Assembly (NCBI GenBank): GCA_963921825.1
Contig: OY997589.1
Location: 73,826,523 to 73,890,522, forward strand
DNA: 64,000 bases
From: Erodium maritimum
Taxonomy: Eukaryota > Streptophyta > Magnoliopsida > Geraniales > Geraniaceae
Direction of reading: 5' to 3'
Made by a program: the position numbers and the translations under genes. Numbering within the stretch: position 1 is the first letter of the stretch; every line of letters starts with the position of its first letter. The notes beneath the pieces were generated by a model. That model made no database searches. It had not been told where the DNA came from and saw only the letters and a program-made list of their open reading frames with translations. Below, one piece after another: positions 1 to 9,800 of this stretch.

Positions 1-425
1 TGAAAAAGGTCAACCGACAACTCTGGGAGTCATTCGGGACCTATCCGAGACCCAAAAAGCTTAGCCGTCGTTACGGTTAGCTTAGTTGGGTCATTTCCTT
101 TCAAATAAGTGTTTTTGCGAAAAAGTCAATTTCGGGTCAAACGGGGTCGAAATAGGGTTTTATCGGATTAATTAAATTGAGATGGGATATTTGTGAGTGG
201 AGATGGACCCCACATGGACACATGTCCCTAAGTCCTTGGAAGAGAGAAAAAAGAGGTGAGAAAGTCACTTTTGTCCCTACCTTTTTACAAAAAAAAGGAT
301 TTGGCTTAAAGGGGCATTTGGACCTTTCCTCTTTAGGTTATAGGCCACATGTGAGCAAAAATCAGCTCATTTCCTAGCCTTGGCCAAAAATCACAAGAGA
401 GAGAGAGGTGTGAGCCTCCATTGTT

Positions 426-509
426 GAAGAAGAAGAAGAAGAAGAAGAAGAAGAAGAAGAAGAAGAAGAAGAAGAAGAAGAAGAAGAAGAAGAAGAAGAA
501 GAAGAAGAA
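426..509 (+). repeat. (GAA)28 microsatellite inside LTR I
   Basis: 84 bases of uninterrupted GAA repeat, just after a gagagaga tract. It lies in the 5' half of LTR I. On the minus strand it translates to a polyphenylalanine run, which is an artefact and not a gene. Purine-rich GAA tracts of this length are length-unstable and can form triplex DNA; that is general knowledge, not seen here. Confidence 0.97.
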
Positions 510-1917
510 AAGGACCATTTTCTTTGATTCCACCACCAAAATTCCTCATTTCCTCCATAGTTTCCATCCTCTACTCATTTCCTAAGGTAAGCATTCAATT
601 ACCTCCTCTTTTGATGAACTTTAGGTTATGGGTTTTGTTGAGAATTCATGAACTAAGTTTGGGTGTTGTGGGATTGGAATTTTTCCTTGTTGAATTGATG
701 GATTATGGTGGAAAGTGGAGGATTGTAGTGGAAATTGATTGGGCTTTGTTAATTTGATGAAACCCAACCTTGGGTCTTGGAGTTTTGGGGTTATTAAGGT
801 TGAGTCTTGATGGAATAATTGTTTCCTTGTTGGATTGGAGTAGTAATGGAAGAAATTTGGTGTTGGGGGAAAAATTGGTGAAACCCTAACTTTTTGGAAT
901 TGGGGGAAATGTGAAATTGGAGCAAATTTGTGATGTTTTTTGTTAGAACTTGATGGATTGAGAACCTAGAACTTGTTTGGGACGTTTTGGGAGGAAGTTG
1001 GGAATTTTTCGGTGACAGGAGGCTCGTTGGAGCTCCGGCCGGTCGCTGGAGGACCGGCCATAGTGGTGGGTGGCGTGTGTCTCGAGGTCCGTGTGCCTCG
1101 GGAGTCGAGCCGTGATCGGCCCTTGGTGGGTCCGGTCCGGCACACCCACGACCAAGTGGGGCCCACTTGGCCGGGTGCCGTTGTACGTATCGCTCGGTTA
1201 ATTTAATATTTTTTCCAAATCATTGTCCCGCAACCGTTTTAATTAATTAGACGTCTTGTCGGGGGTTAAATTGGGTGTTGTCCGTTTTAATCGACGTTGG
1301 ACTTGTATTAAGTGTTGTATTACTTGTTATCCTAGACTGTGGGCTTGATCGTGGAGAAGGAAGTCGATGGCGGTTCGTGGTTGTTCGAGTTGGATCGCGT
1401 TTGAGGTAGGGAAAAGTAGCGGTTACTTGTTCAATTAAGGAAAGTTACTAGAATTGCATATAGGATATGAGTAACCGGAATAATTGTAGAATCACATGTA
1501 GGATGTGAATAACTAGTGTAGTCGTTTAAAATGTGGAATCACCTACGGGCCATGTCGTGCCCGTAGGTTTGGGACTTGTCGTGCTGTAGAATTGCATGTG
1601 GCCATGTCGTGCCCGTAGGATTGTGTGATGGTTGTGCTTTACCTCTGTGAATGTTATCGTTGAACTATTGCTTTGTGACACGTTTGAGGCGTTGTATGTG
1701 GGTGAGCTTCGTGCGTTATGGGAATTGATGATTAAGATGGCATGCTATTTGAATCATGTTATGAGTAAGTAGTGGTAATAAGTGCAATATTATTGACATT
1801 TTGATGATCGGTCATGACTATGTGTTACCTCTTGTTGAGTGTTGCCATGGTAATGTCTGACTTGTTGTATATTAGAGGCATGCCTGCCCTCCGACTAGAT
1901 GTTGGTAAAATGTGATA

Positions 1918-2128
1918 ACCGATGTTGTGTGTTCCGGTATGATTTGTACCCCGATGCTGAGTGTTCCGGGATGATATCTAGGCCGATGTTGTGTGTTCCG
2001 GTATGATATGTTTGGGATGATTTATAAACCGATGTTGTGTGTTCCGGTATGATTTGTACCCTGATGCTGAGTGTTCCGGGATGATATCTAGGCTAATGCT
2101 GTGTGTTTAGGTATGATATGTTTAAGCC
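1918..2128 (+). repeat. tandem array in LTR I (about 32-bp units)
   Basis: About six imperfect units alternate between a form containing gatgttgtgtgttccggtat and one containing gatgctgagtgttccgggat. Related words (ccgatg...ttccggtatg) recur at 58980-59220 in the other plus-strand gypsy LTR, so the array belongs to the LTR family and not to the host locus. Confidence 0.85.
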
Positions 2129-2589
2129 GTGCTGTGTGATCCGGCGTATTATTGGACACTTATCGGTGTGTGCGTGTTTGCTAATGATTTACTGTGTGTG
2201 TTGACTAGTTTTGGTTCGTTGTTGTTACTTATGCATGTTATGTGATTCTTGTGTGACTTGAGGTGATAACGTTATGGGTATTCGGTAATGGACCGTATGA
2301 TTGTATGACATCGGGTATGAGTTGTGCTTGATGAGTTCCTGTGTGAAATAGGTGGTGCAAGTTTGGTTTTTGAGAACCGTCCTCGTGATTGTTTGGTGTC
2401 AGGTATGAGGTGTGACTGGTTCCTCCGTTTTCAACTGTTGAATTTGCAACTGGTGTCACTGTAGATATTTCTGATGTATGTGTGTTCTTGACTTGGATAA
2501 AGTGTCGATATTTGTGTTTTCCTGTTCTATTTTCGTTAGTTGTTATTGCTTTACTAGTATGCCATACTTGGATGGGTATCCGTAGTGGT

Positions 2590-2640
2590 GAGCGAATTGC
2601 TCATCCCCTTTACTACTTTTTCCTACTGAGCGAAACGCTC
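2590..2640 (+). promoter_or_regulatory. paired GAGC/GCTC palindromes in LTR I
   Basis: Two short inverted repeats, GAGCgaattGCTC (2590-2602) and GAGCGaaaCGCTC (2628-2640), are each followed by atcccc. The same type of palindrome sits about 265-310 bases from the LTR 3' end in the two other gypsy LTRs (59463-59474 and, minus strand, 38042-38053). The function is unknown. Position and conservation suggest a role in transcription or RNA structure. Confidence 0.5.
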
Positions 2641-2926
2641 ATCCCCTTCACTACTGTTCCTACAGTTTTTGATCGTGAGTTGGATTAGAGGACGTCTCGA
2701 GGCTTGGGAGCTTAGCGAGAGTCCAGGTGTCGTTTACCTAGTAGAGACGTACCCCTATTTTCGGATTTAACTTATGTTGGTTTTGAACTTGGGCGTAAGA
2801 CCCGTCTTATGTCTTTTTACTGGTTTATGATTATTATATTGATTTAATTTTGTCTTTAAAATGCTTTTTCGTCTTTTCTCCAATTCACGTCTCGAGTCCG
2901 ATCAAAACCGGATTTGGGGTGTGACG

Positions 2927-3380
2927 TTGAGTCATGCCTATGATGAGTTTGGATCAACGGAGAAGGTAGCAAATGCGATGGATGCGGAGGCGGAGGTGGA
3001 AACAAAGGAGGAGAAGGAGGAGAGTTAGGCAGCGGGGGATGCGAGGGAGGCATCGAAGATGGCAGCGGGAGCAAAGGAGGCAATAGATGATGTGGGGGAG
3101 GTAGCGACCGTGAAGGTGGATACAATAGCGGGGGCTGAGGCAGCGAAGGAGGCAGGGGAACTAGTGGCGTTCGGTTGATTATCGGAGGAGAAGGAAGAGA
3201 TAATGGTGGAGTAGTATTTTGCCCTAAAGAGCTAGGGCTGACTGCGGAGAGAGGCATGACCACTGCTGCGATTGATTCTCGCAGGCTGAAAAACTACGGC
3301 AAAGACAACAACAGGGTGGGAGGATTTGCTGTGATGATGATAATGACGGACAGGACGATGCCCGGAGAGATGGACTCCAT
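2927..3380 (-). pseudogene. proline-rich secreted-protein-like gene, broken
   Basis: On the minus strand an ATG at 3380 opens a frame whose first 28 residues are hydrophobic and signal-peptide-like (a VLSVIIII core). A TAG at 3294-3296 then interrupts it. The same frame continues for over 110 residues with about half prolines, in PPP and PPLP runs typical of extensin-like cell-wall proteins. The frame runs straight into the end of LTR I at 2926, so the 3' part is missing, presumably because the element inserted here. The reverse strand is glycine-rich and low in complexity, so a chance open frame in repetitive DNA cannot be excluded. I cannot name a family with certainty. Confidence 0.4.
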
Positions 3381-3419
3381 GATCAGAGAAATTGGGTAGG
3401 GGCAACCTTAGAGAGAAAG

Positions 3420-4484
3420 AGCATCGAGAAGAACACTAGATGTCTCTCATGTACCGTGAACAATACTTTAAAATATGTGTTGCTCAGATTAGTTTGTCTA
3501 GTATCTCTATTATGAAACTTTTATTTATCAAGTTTTGAACGTTTATTTACATTATTTTATTTTTATTAAATTTGTCTTCAGGCGTGTTTTTATTTGGATG
3601 ATATCTCTATTTATATTCTGAATTTTTAATTTTGGAATTTTAATTTATGGATTTTTTTTAAAATGTATTGTTTCAATTCTTTAATTCCATAAAAATCAAA
3701 TTTAGTTTTCAAAAATTGATATTTAATTATGGAATTTTATGCAAGTCTCACCCTAATGCAATATTAAAAAACTCAACAATTACCATCATAGTATTTTTGG
3801 AACCTAGAGTTTCTCTCAAATTTTCTCAAGCTTCAACGCTCTATCTCTTCCAATCTCACCTCCCTCTCTAGTCACCCTAGCCAATCCTCCAACATAACTC
3901 GTGATAAAACCACACCCACAGTGCCTACTGACCCTTATTGTCTCTGACCTATCAACTTTCCGCCCCTCCTCAACCCGACCAACAAGGTGGGGACTATGGA
4001 TCCTACCAAGGGAAGACCCCAAAGCCATCACCAAGTACGGCCACAAACTCCCTCATGAAATGATGCATACCCACGGAGGGGATCGGCCAATAGTGGCAGA
4101 ATCTCACCGTCTACCTCCACGCAAGCAGAATGACGATATCGAAGAAATTGGCCTTGCCTTTGGCTTCCGTATGACATACTTCTTGACCGACTGTTACGAC
4201 ATAACATGCCCGGTCAAGTCGAAATAAGGAAAGTCTCATGGACTTAGAACGCCTTGCACGGTTGGAATAGGGAACTACCCCTTAGTATCTCCCTGGTCTT
4301 TTTACCGGGTAGTTAGTTATATGATCAGTATTTTGGCTACCATCGAAACTGTATCTAAGCCTATTAGTTGTTTTGCGCTTCTATACGGTCGTTTTGGCCC
4401 CCTTATTTCCACATTAATAAAACTATCATCGTATGCTAAAAATAACTCAATAGTTCAACTTTCAGAATCCATCCCTCACAATTT
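3420..4484. other. unassigned AT-rich intergenic DNA
   Basis: I see no convincing gene, repeat or transposon terminus. The longest open frame (3901-4227, plus, 108 codons) shows no domain I recognise. The stretch 3800-3890 is pyrimidine-rich, like a plant 5' leader, but no coding region follows it. Confidence 0.5.
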
Positions 4485-4871
4485 CACTTTTAAAAGGAAA
4501 AACTTCATAAACTAACTATTACAGACTTGTACCTTTCAAGAACTGACTGTTGACTTATTAGTCGATCAGTTTGACACTGTAGACTTAAGGTAATTACGCA
4601 AACTAACATTTTGCGTTAGAAATGACAGAAAACGTTAGGAAAACTCTAATAACTAACTGTCATATGGCTACTGAACTCAAAACTAATTGTAGACTTGTTA
4701 ATTTTTTGAGTTTTTCCTAACGTTTTCTGTAATTTCTAACGGAAAATGTTAGCTTGCGTAATTATTTTAAGTCTATAGTGTCAAATTGACCGACTAATAA
4801 GTCAACAATCAGTTCTTCAAAGGTACAAGTCCATGATAGTCAGTGCCTGGTTTTATCCTTTTTTAAAATGA
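4485..4871. mobile_element. foldback MITE with about 140-bp inverted arms
   Basis: The left arm (about 4511-4647) is the imperfect reverse complement of the right arm (about 4708-4845). Paired blocks include gacttgtacctttcaagaac with gttcttcaaaggtacaagtc, and cctaacgttttctgt with acagaaaacgttagg. Weaker pairing continues outward into ttttaaaagg (left) and ccttttttaaaa (right), giving the approximate ends. A spacer of about 60 bases separates the arms. There is no coding capacity. No target duplication could be fixed, so the superfamily is undetermined; long terminal inverted repeats of this kind are common in Mutator-like elements. Confidence 0.8.
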
Positions 4872-4890
4872 GAACTCTAGTTCAGATCAT

Positions 4891-4970
4891 GGTTGTAAAA
4901 AACGCTAGGCGCTAATCGGGCGGTGAGGACCCTTAGGCGTTAGGAGGGTACTAGTGGGGACCTAGGCGGA
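4891..4970. other. plant repeat-like 'cgctaggcgc' motif region
   Basis: The stretch has aacgctaggcgctaatcgggcgg and then cttaggcg and acctaggcgg, a word set I associate with a dispersed plant repeat. No terminal repeats or duplication were found. It is followed by very AT-rich DNA (4975-5160) with no recognisable feature. Confidence 0.3.
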
Positions 4971-5169
4971 TTTAATTTTTTTTTAAAATTATTATTAAAT
5001 ATATATTACACAAATATAATAAAATTTTCAAAATATATACTATATTTTTATAATATAAAAAATATCAAGTATCAAAATACAAAAAAAAACTAAACCTAAT
5101 AATACTCTCATTTTGATTTTACTCTGAATTTTAATGAAAATCTAAATTATAATGATAAACCACTAAAGA

Positions 5170-5186
5170 ATGACACGTCCCATATT
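5170..5186. repeat. target-site duplication, left copy (LINE at 5187)
   Basis: atgacacgtcccatatt is repeated exactly at 6176-6192 on the far side of the LINE. Seventeen matching bases is in the normal range for LINE insertions. Confidence 0.95.
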
Positions 5187-6146
5187 AGACGCGAATATGG
5201 AAATTAGAGGTCCTGCCCAAAGTGCGGACATTTCTCTGGAGGACGTGCTCAGGATGTCTTCAGGTCGCAGTGAATCTAAGGCGCAGACAGGTGGCAATGG
5301 AGGTAGGGTGCCCGGTCTGCTCAGGGGCGGAGGAATCAGAGCTTCATTTGCTGGTACAATGTCCATTGGCGGCAGAATGCTGGGCTAAATCGGGGCTGAA
5401 CACCCCCCAGGATGCTAGCTCGATGTCCGAATGGTTACAGAGAACTCTGAGCAGTAATCCCCTGGCGAGTGGTGGTCTGATTGGCTGCATACTATGGGAG
5501 GTGTGGAAAGCTAGGAATAAGGTGGTCTGGGAACAGTCAACCCAGCAGGCGGCTTCGGTCTTCCAAACAGCCTTCCACTTACAAGCTGGATGGCTTTGAA
5601 GCTATGAAGCGGAAACGCCAGAGTCCGGTAAAACCAGGAAATGACCAACCCAGAGCGGCAGACAAGTGGGAGTTGCCGGCTCATGGGGTGTGGGCAATAA
5701 ATACAGATTGCGCGCTTTTCGCGGCAGCAAACTGGATGGGGACAGGTTGGATAGGAAGGGACGGGAGGGGAGGGGTCATAGCGGCTCGGTCGACTTCTTT
5801 CCATGGGCCCCATAACCCGGGTCTAGTAGAGGCGTATGCTATCAGGGATGCGCTGACTTGGCTTAAGCAACATCCTTCTCAGAGGGCGATCGTGAGAAGC
5901 GATTGCAAGGTCATAGTGGATATGATCAAGAAAGGAGGAAGACTTCTATCTCCTTTAGGGACAATTATCACTGATTGTATTTCCCTATTAACTACACTCG
6001 AGTACGTGCAACTCGTCTTTGTGAAACGGACAACGAACAAAGCAGCTCACTGGCTAGCCAGGGCGGCTTGTTCTTCCCCTGTCTGGAATTGGTCCGGGGG
6101 TCATATCCTTGAGCCTCTTCAAAATATTCTTCTTGCCGATATTTAA
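5187..6146 (+). pseudogene. LINE ORF2 C-terminus: zinc-binding RT domain plus RNase H
   Basis: Reading from the truncation point, the first frame (5189-5599) gives a zf-RVT domain: PKVRTFLWRTCSGC, then CPVCSG...HLLVQCPLA...CW. This domain follows the reverse transcriptase in plant LINEs. A frameshift between about 5480 and 5600 leads into a second frame ending at 6146, which carries an RVT_3-type RNase H domain: INTDCALF (first Asp), a central VEAYAIRDALTW (Glu), and IVRSDCKVIVDMI (second Asp). The only damage I see besides the truncation is the frameshift. It is a retrotransposon relic, not a host RNase H. Confidence 0.88.
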
Positions 6147-6175
6147 ATAAAATATTACATTATCTCTAAAAAAAA
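5187..6175 (+). mobile_element. 5'-truncated LINE (RNase H-bearing lineage)
   Basis: The insert begins abruptly inside the coding region of a LINE second ORF and ends in a short A-tract (about 6168-6175). It is bounded by a perfect 17-bp target duplication. Only the last 990 bases of the parent element were integrated, as expected from incomplete target-primed reverse transcription. The intact duplication indicates a fairly recent insertion about 650 bases upstream of the 5'-nucleotidase start codon. Confidence 0.92.
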
Positions 6176-6192
6176 ATGACACGTCCCATATT
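6176..6192. repeat. target-site duplication, right copy (LINE at 5187)
   Basis: Exact second copy of the 17-bp sequence at 5170-5186. Confidence 0.95.
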
Positions 6193-6829
6193 CTTTTTAT
6201 CAAAAAAATCAAGACCATTGCAAACATATTGTGTCTCCCACCTTTTATATCTCTGTTTTAAAAGTCTAATTTCACAAAACAGAGTCCTAAGTTTGGAATT
6301 AATCGAATGTGATGACGGATGATTTTTATATTTTGAGGCCTAAATAAAACGACAAATCAGATGTTATAGATTTTGAGGTCTAGATGGAAGTCTAAACAAA
6401 CTAGAAAGGAAGTTTTACAACAATGGTTCAGATTGAGACCGGCTTCCCACGACTGAGCTCGTAGGGTACCAAATCCCGTTTATTAGACAGATTGTATGAA
6501 GAGATGGGCTTGGGCCAGTATGGTTTGTGAGGTCCATACCAGAGCTTGCAACTTCTGTACCCATGAAGCCCAGCTTCGCCCAACTCTTCACTGAGCTGCA
6601 ATGGCCTTTTTTTTACCAACTGAGAATCAGCGTCAGCGTCTAAAATGGTGGAACAAAATTGAAAAAGAGCGGACCTTTTGGTGAGTTAAAGCAGTAGACG
6701 ACGAGACCCAAAATTATCCACAGATTGCTTTTTCAAAACTTTCAACTTCACTGACGAATCAAAAACGATTACTCACCCAGATATTCTGGTCTCCACCGTC
6801 TCTTCGCGCCCAGCACTACAGAAAATACC
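6193..6829 (+). promoter_or_regulatory. upstream region and 5' leader of the 5'-nucleotidase gene
   Basis: 637 bases lie between the LINE insertion and the start codon. The promoter and transcription start must lie here unless transcription begins within or upstream of the LINE. I cannot place a TATA box with confidence. A five-codon upstream reading frame (ATG at 6645) would be in the leader if transcription starts before it. Confidence 0.45.
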
Positions 6830-9800
6830 ATGTACGCGACGGAGGTTTTGGGCAGATTCCCGGTGCACAGACCTTGCCCTGATTCAATGGTGAGGTTCCT
6901 GAGCAGTCCCGGCGGTGTTCTCATCCGACCCAGAAGAGCTGAAACGATTTCCGGCAGAGCTCCGGCGGGCTGTCGCTGTTCGGTGGACGCCAAGCAGCCT
7001 GTTGGAGACGATGTGTTCTCGGTGATTTCTTCGAGCAAGTCCGACGTGGATTATCTTGGAGAGAGCACAAAAGGGGATTTGAGTGTCAAACCCGAGCTTC
7101 TTCAGGCTTTTGGTAACCTTCCCAATTTCTCTTTCAGTGTCCTTCTCGCGCTTGCTTGCTTTATATTGGTTTGGGACATGTTGGTTTGATCTTTATGATT
7201 GTGATGTTTGAAACTTGGCGATTTTGGGGAGAAATAAGTAATGCATGAGGCCTTATTTTGAAGACTTCATATTGTTCCTAATATAGTGCTGTCCTGTAAA
7301 TGTTAATATGATTGTTTTGTAAACATGGTTTCAAAAGTTTTTGTTTTTTGGATTTTTGCCACATTTGCTTTCTTGTATGTGCATCTTATATCATTATTTA
7401 GACCTAGTTAGAGCAGTCAAATTCTAATGGAAAATCATAATTTGTTTGAGAAGAGTGGCGAGGCTCTAATTTATTGCATGTGGTCTAAGTAGAGAGGGAA
7501 ATGAGCTGTTTGGAGTTGAAGGGTGAAGTTCAGTCTTTGATGTGATGATTGTTGGACGAATGTTTTGTTAATCAACAAATTTGTTGTATGATTTCTATAA
7601 TTGAGCACACTAATGTTGGCAACGAATTGCAATTTTCTTATGTAGGAATTGGTCAACCTACCTTAGAAGGTCCAATTGAGGAAGTAGCGAAGATGGAAGC
7701 TGAAGGAGCTGAAGATTTACTTAGGGAGTTGGGTATCCAGGTCTTTGCATATCTCTCTTAACAATTAATTTTTGTTCACCTAACAGTTCGTTATATATTT
7801 GTCATTACATGTTCTCATCAAATCTTCTCTTAACCCTTACATATGCTCAATTTTGATTTTCGCCCTCAAATCCATGTGCATATCGAACTGGTGCAGATGC
7901 AGTCCCTAGATTAGTAATTCCTATCAACATCCGTGTATGCAAAAATAAATTAAACAGTTCTGTATTATTTTATTTTGTCCTTCCAAGATGTCTGCCTTAG
8001 CAGTCTCATGCATTTGAGATTTTGATAATTATTATGGTTCCTGTTTCATACTGTCAACTTGTTTGTCATAAGCTTCATCCATCTCCCAAATCTGTGATAA
8101 TCTGCAGAGTCCTTTTGCCACAAGACATTCTCCTCGTGGTATATTCTGTAGCCGCACATTAAATCTCCGGTCTATCAGTGCAATTGGATATGATATGGAC
8201 TATACCTTGGTGCATTATAATGTGAAGGTAAATAACAAGTCATTCTCTTATACGCTTTCACTATAACTTTGGCTGCCATCCCAGGTAGATCTTATCTTGT
8301 GATGTGCTTTTTCTAAAACCTGTTATTAATGTACTTAAAGCCAAGTTTAATTGGTAGTTCTTCTGTTTTAATTGGTGCTATGAACACCAGTGACTCTGTG
8401 ATTTCATGGAAATCACTACCTTAGGAGTATAGTTGTTGATAGCAAGTTTCTTGTCTGGATTTGGTTGCTCACCCTAATCTTTAGATATAGGTATCCTCTT
8501 CATTTAGTGGCATGAGAAGGTGACTATATTTTGACAATTGTGATTGTCTAAGTCGATATTTGCTGTTGCAGGCTTGGGAAGGGCGGGCTTATGACTACTG
8601 TATGGAAAATCTAAAGAATATGGGTTTCCCAGTAGATGGACTATGTTTTGATCCAGACCTGGTGACAATTTTTTTCCAAGCATGCTTATTCTATTATGAT
8701 GGCCCATTGGTGTTTGATGTATTCCTGGATATGGTTCTAAGTTTGCTTTGTCCCTTGACTTTACTCAGGTTATTAGAGGGCTTGTTATTGACAAAGAGAA
8801 AGGAAATTTAGTTAAGGCTGACCGATTTGGTTATGTAAAGAGGGCTATGCATGGTACGAAAATGCTATCTACACGAACCGTAAGGTGTGTATTTAGACCA
8901 CGGTGATAATGTTCTAAACTAGATTGAGGAATTGTATAGTATCAAGATACTATTTCTTGAAAAAGAAAACATAGGATTCGATTGTTTACTAAAACTGTTG
9001 CTCCCTCATCTCAAAAACAATATCACTTGTTTAATTATTTGGACATTCTGAATAAGTTTATTTGTTACTGAATTGCCCCATTTGCCTTCATTTAGCATAT
9101 TGATGCTTATTTTTGTGGGGCATCTGAACTAAGTTTGTCCAGTTTGTTTGACTATCTTTGCATGAAGTGAGTTGTATGGGAGAGAGCTGGTGGATTTGCG
9201 GAAGGAGAATCGCTGGGAGTTCCTCAATACACTCTTCTCTGTTTCAGAAGCTGTGGCTTATATGCAGGTAGTAGCTATACTCAAAGCTTCAACATGTTAT
9301 TCTTATTATTAATTTCTAACCCAGAGAATACACTCTTAATCTTTTTTTTGTCCACGATGAAATTATTTAAGTACAGTCTTTTAGTGTGGACACATACCTT
9401 CCCTCAACTTTTCTGTTTACTTCGCCTTTATGAAGCTTGTTGAAATGCTGTAGTTTCAATTGCAAATTAAATCAATATATTCAGCCCAAAAATTATATTA
9501 TGCAAACAGCCTGTAGATTAAAGCATATTTGCATACCCACATGAATGTTGCTCTATGAGGAACTCTTTTTGTGATTGCTGATTTTTGTTATTGATATTAT
9601 TATCCTCCCACACAATTCAGAGCACCATATGTATTATCCTAATGTTTATCAATTATTATTGCCTTCATCAAAAAAAATATATTATTCCCTGTGCATAGCC
9701 AACAGAGTATTGACTATTATATTTTTGGCATATTATTGGAATACAGATGGTTGAGAGGTTGGATGAAGGAGTTATACCAACAGAAGTTTGTCCCCTTGAC

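Larger units (their letters stand above)
1..2926 (+). mobile_element. Ty3/gypsy-type LTR (LTR I), solo LTR or 3' LTR, left end outside window
   Basis: The right end (gatttggggtgtgacg, 2911-2926) matches the end of the LTR at 59777 (gatttggggcgtgaca), with the final a changed to g. Blocks shared with the LTRs at 57.2-59.8 kb and 37.8-39.7 kb (minus) include gaggtagggaaaagt near 1403 and the GAGC...GCTC palindromes near 2590-2640. No tRNA primer site follows position 2926, so this is a solo LTR or the 3' LTR of an element lying to the left; the window cannot decide. It contains no credible coding sequence. Short open frames here, such as 943-1206, look like chance. Confidence 0.75.

Noticed and set aside
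333-539. Minus-strand frame with a long polyphenylalanine run
   Set aside because: It is the translation of the GAA microsatellite.
3901-4227. 108-codon open frame
   Set aside because: No motif recognised, overlapping frame on the other strand, no supporting signals.
7549-7761. Short open frame beginning in intron 1 of the 5'-nucleotidase
   Set aside because: Only its exon 2 part (7646-7740) is coding in the spliced gene; the start lies in the intron.
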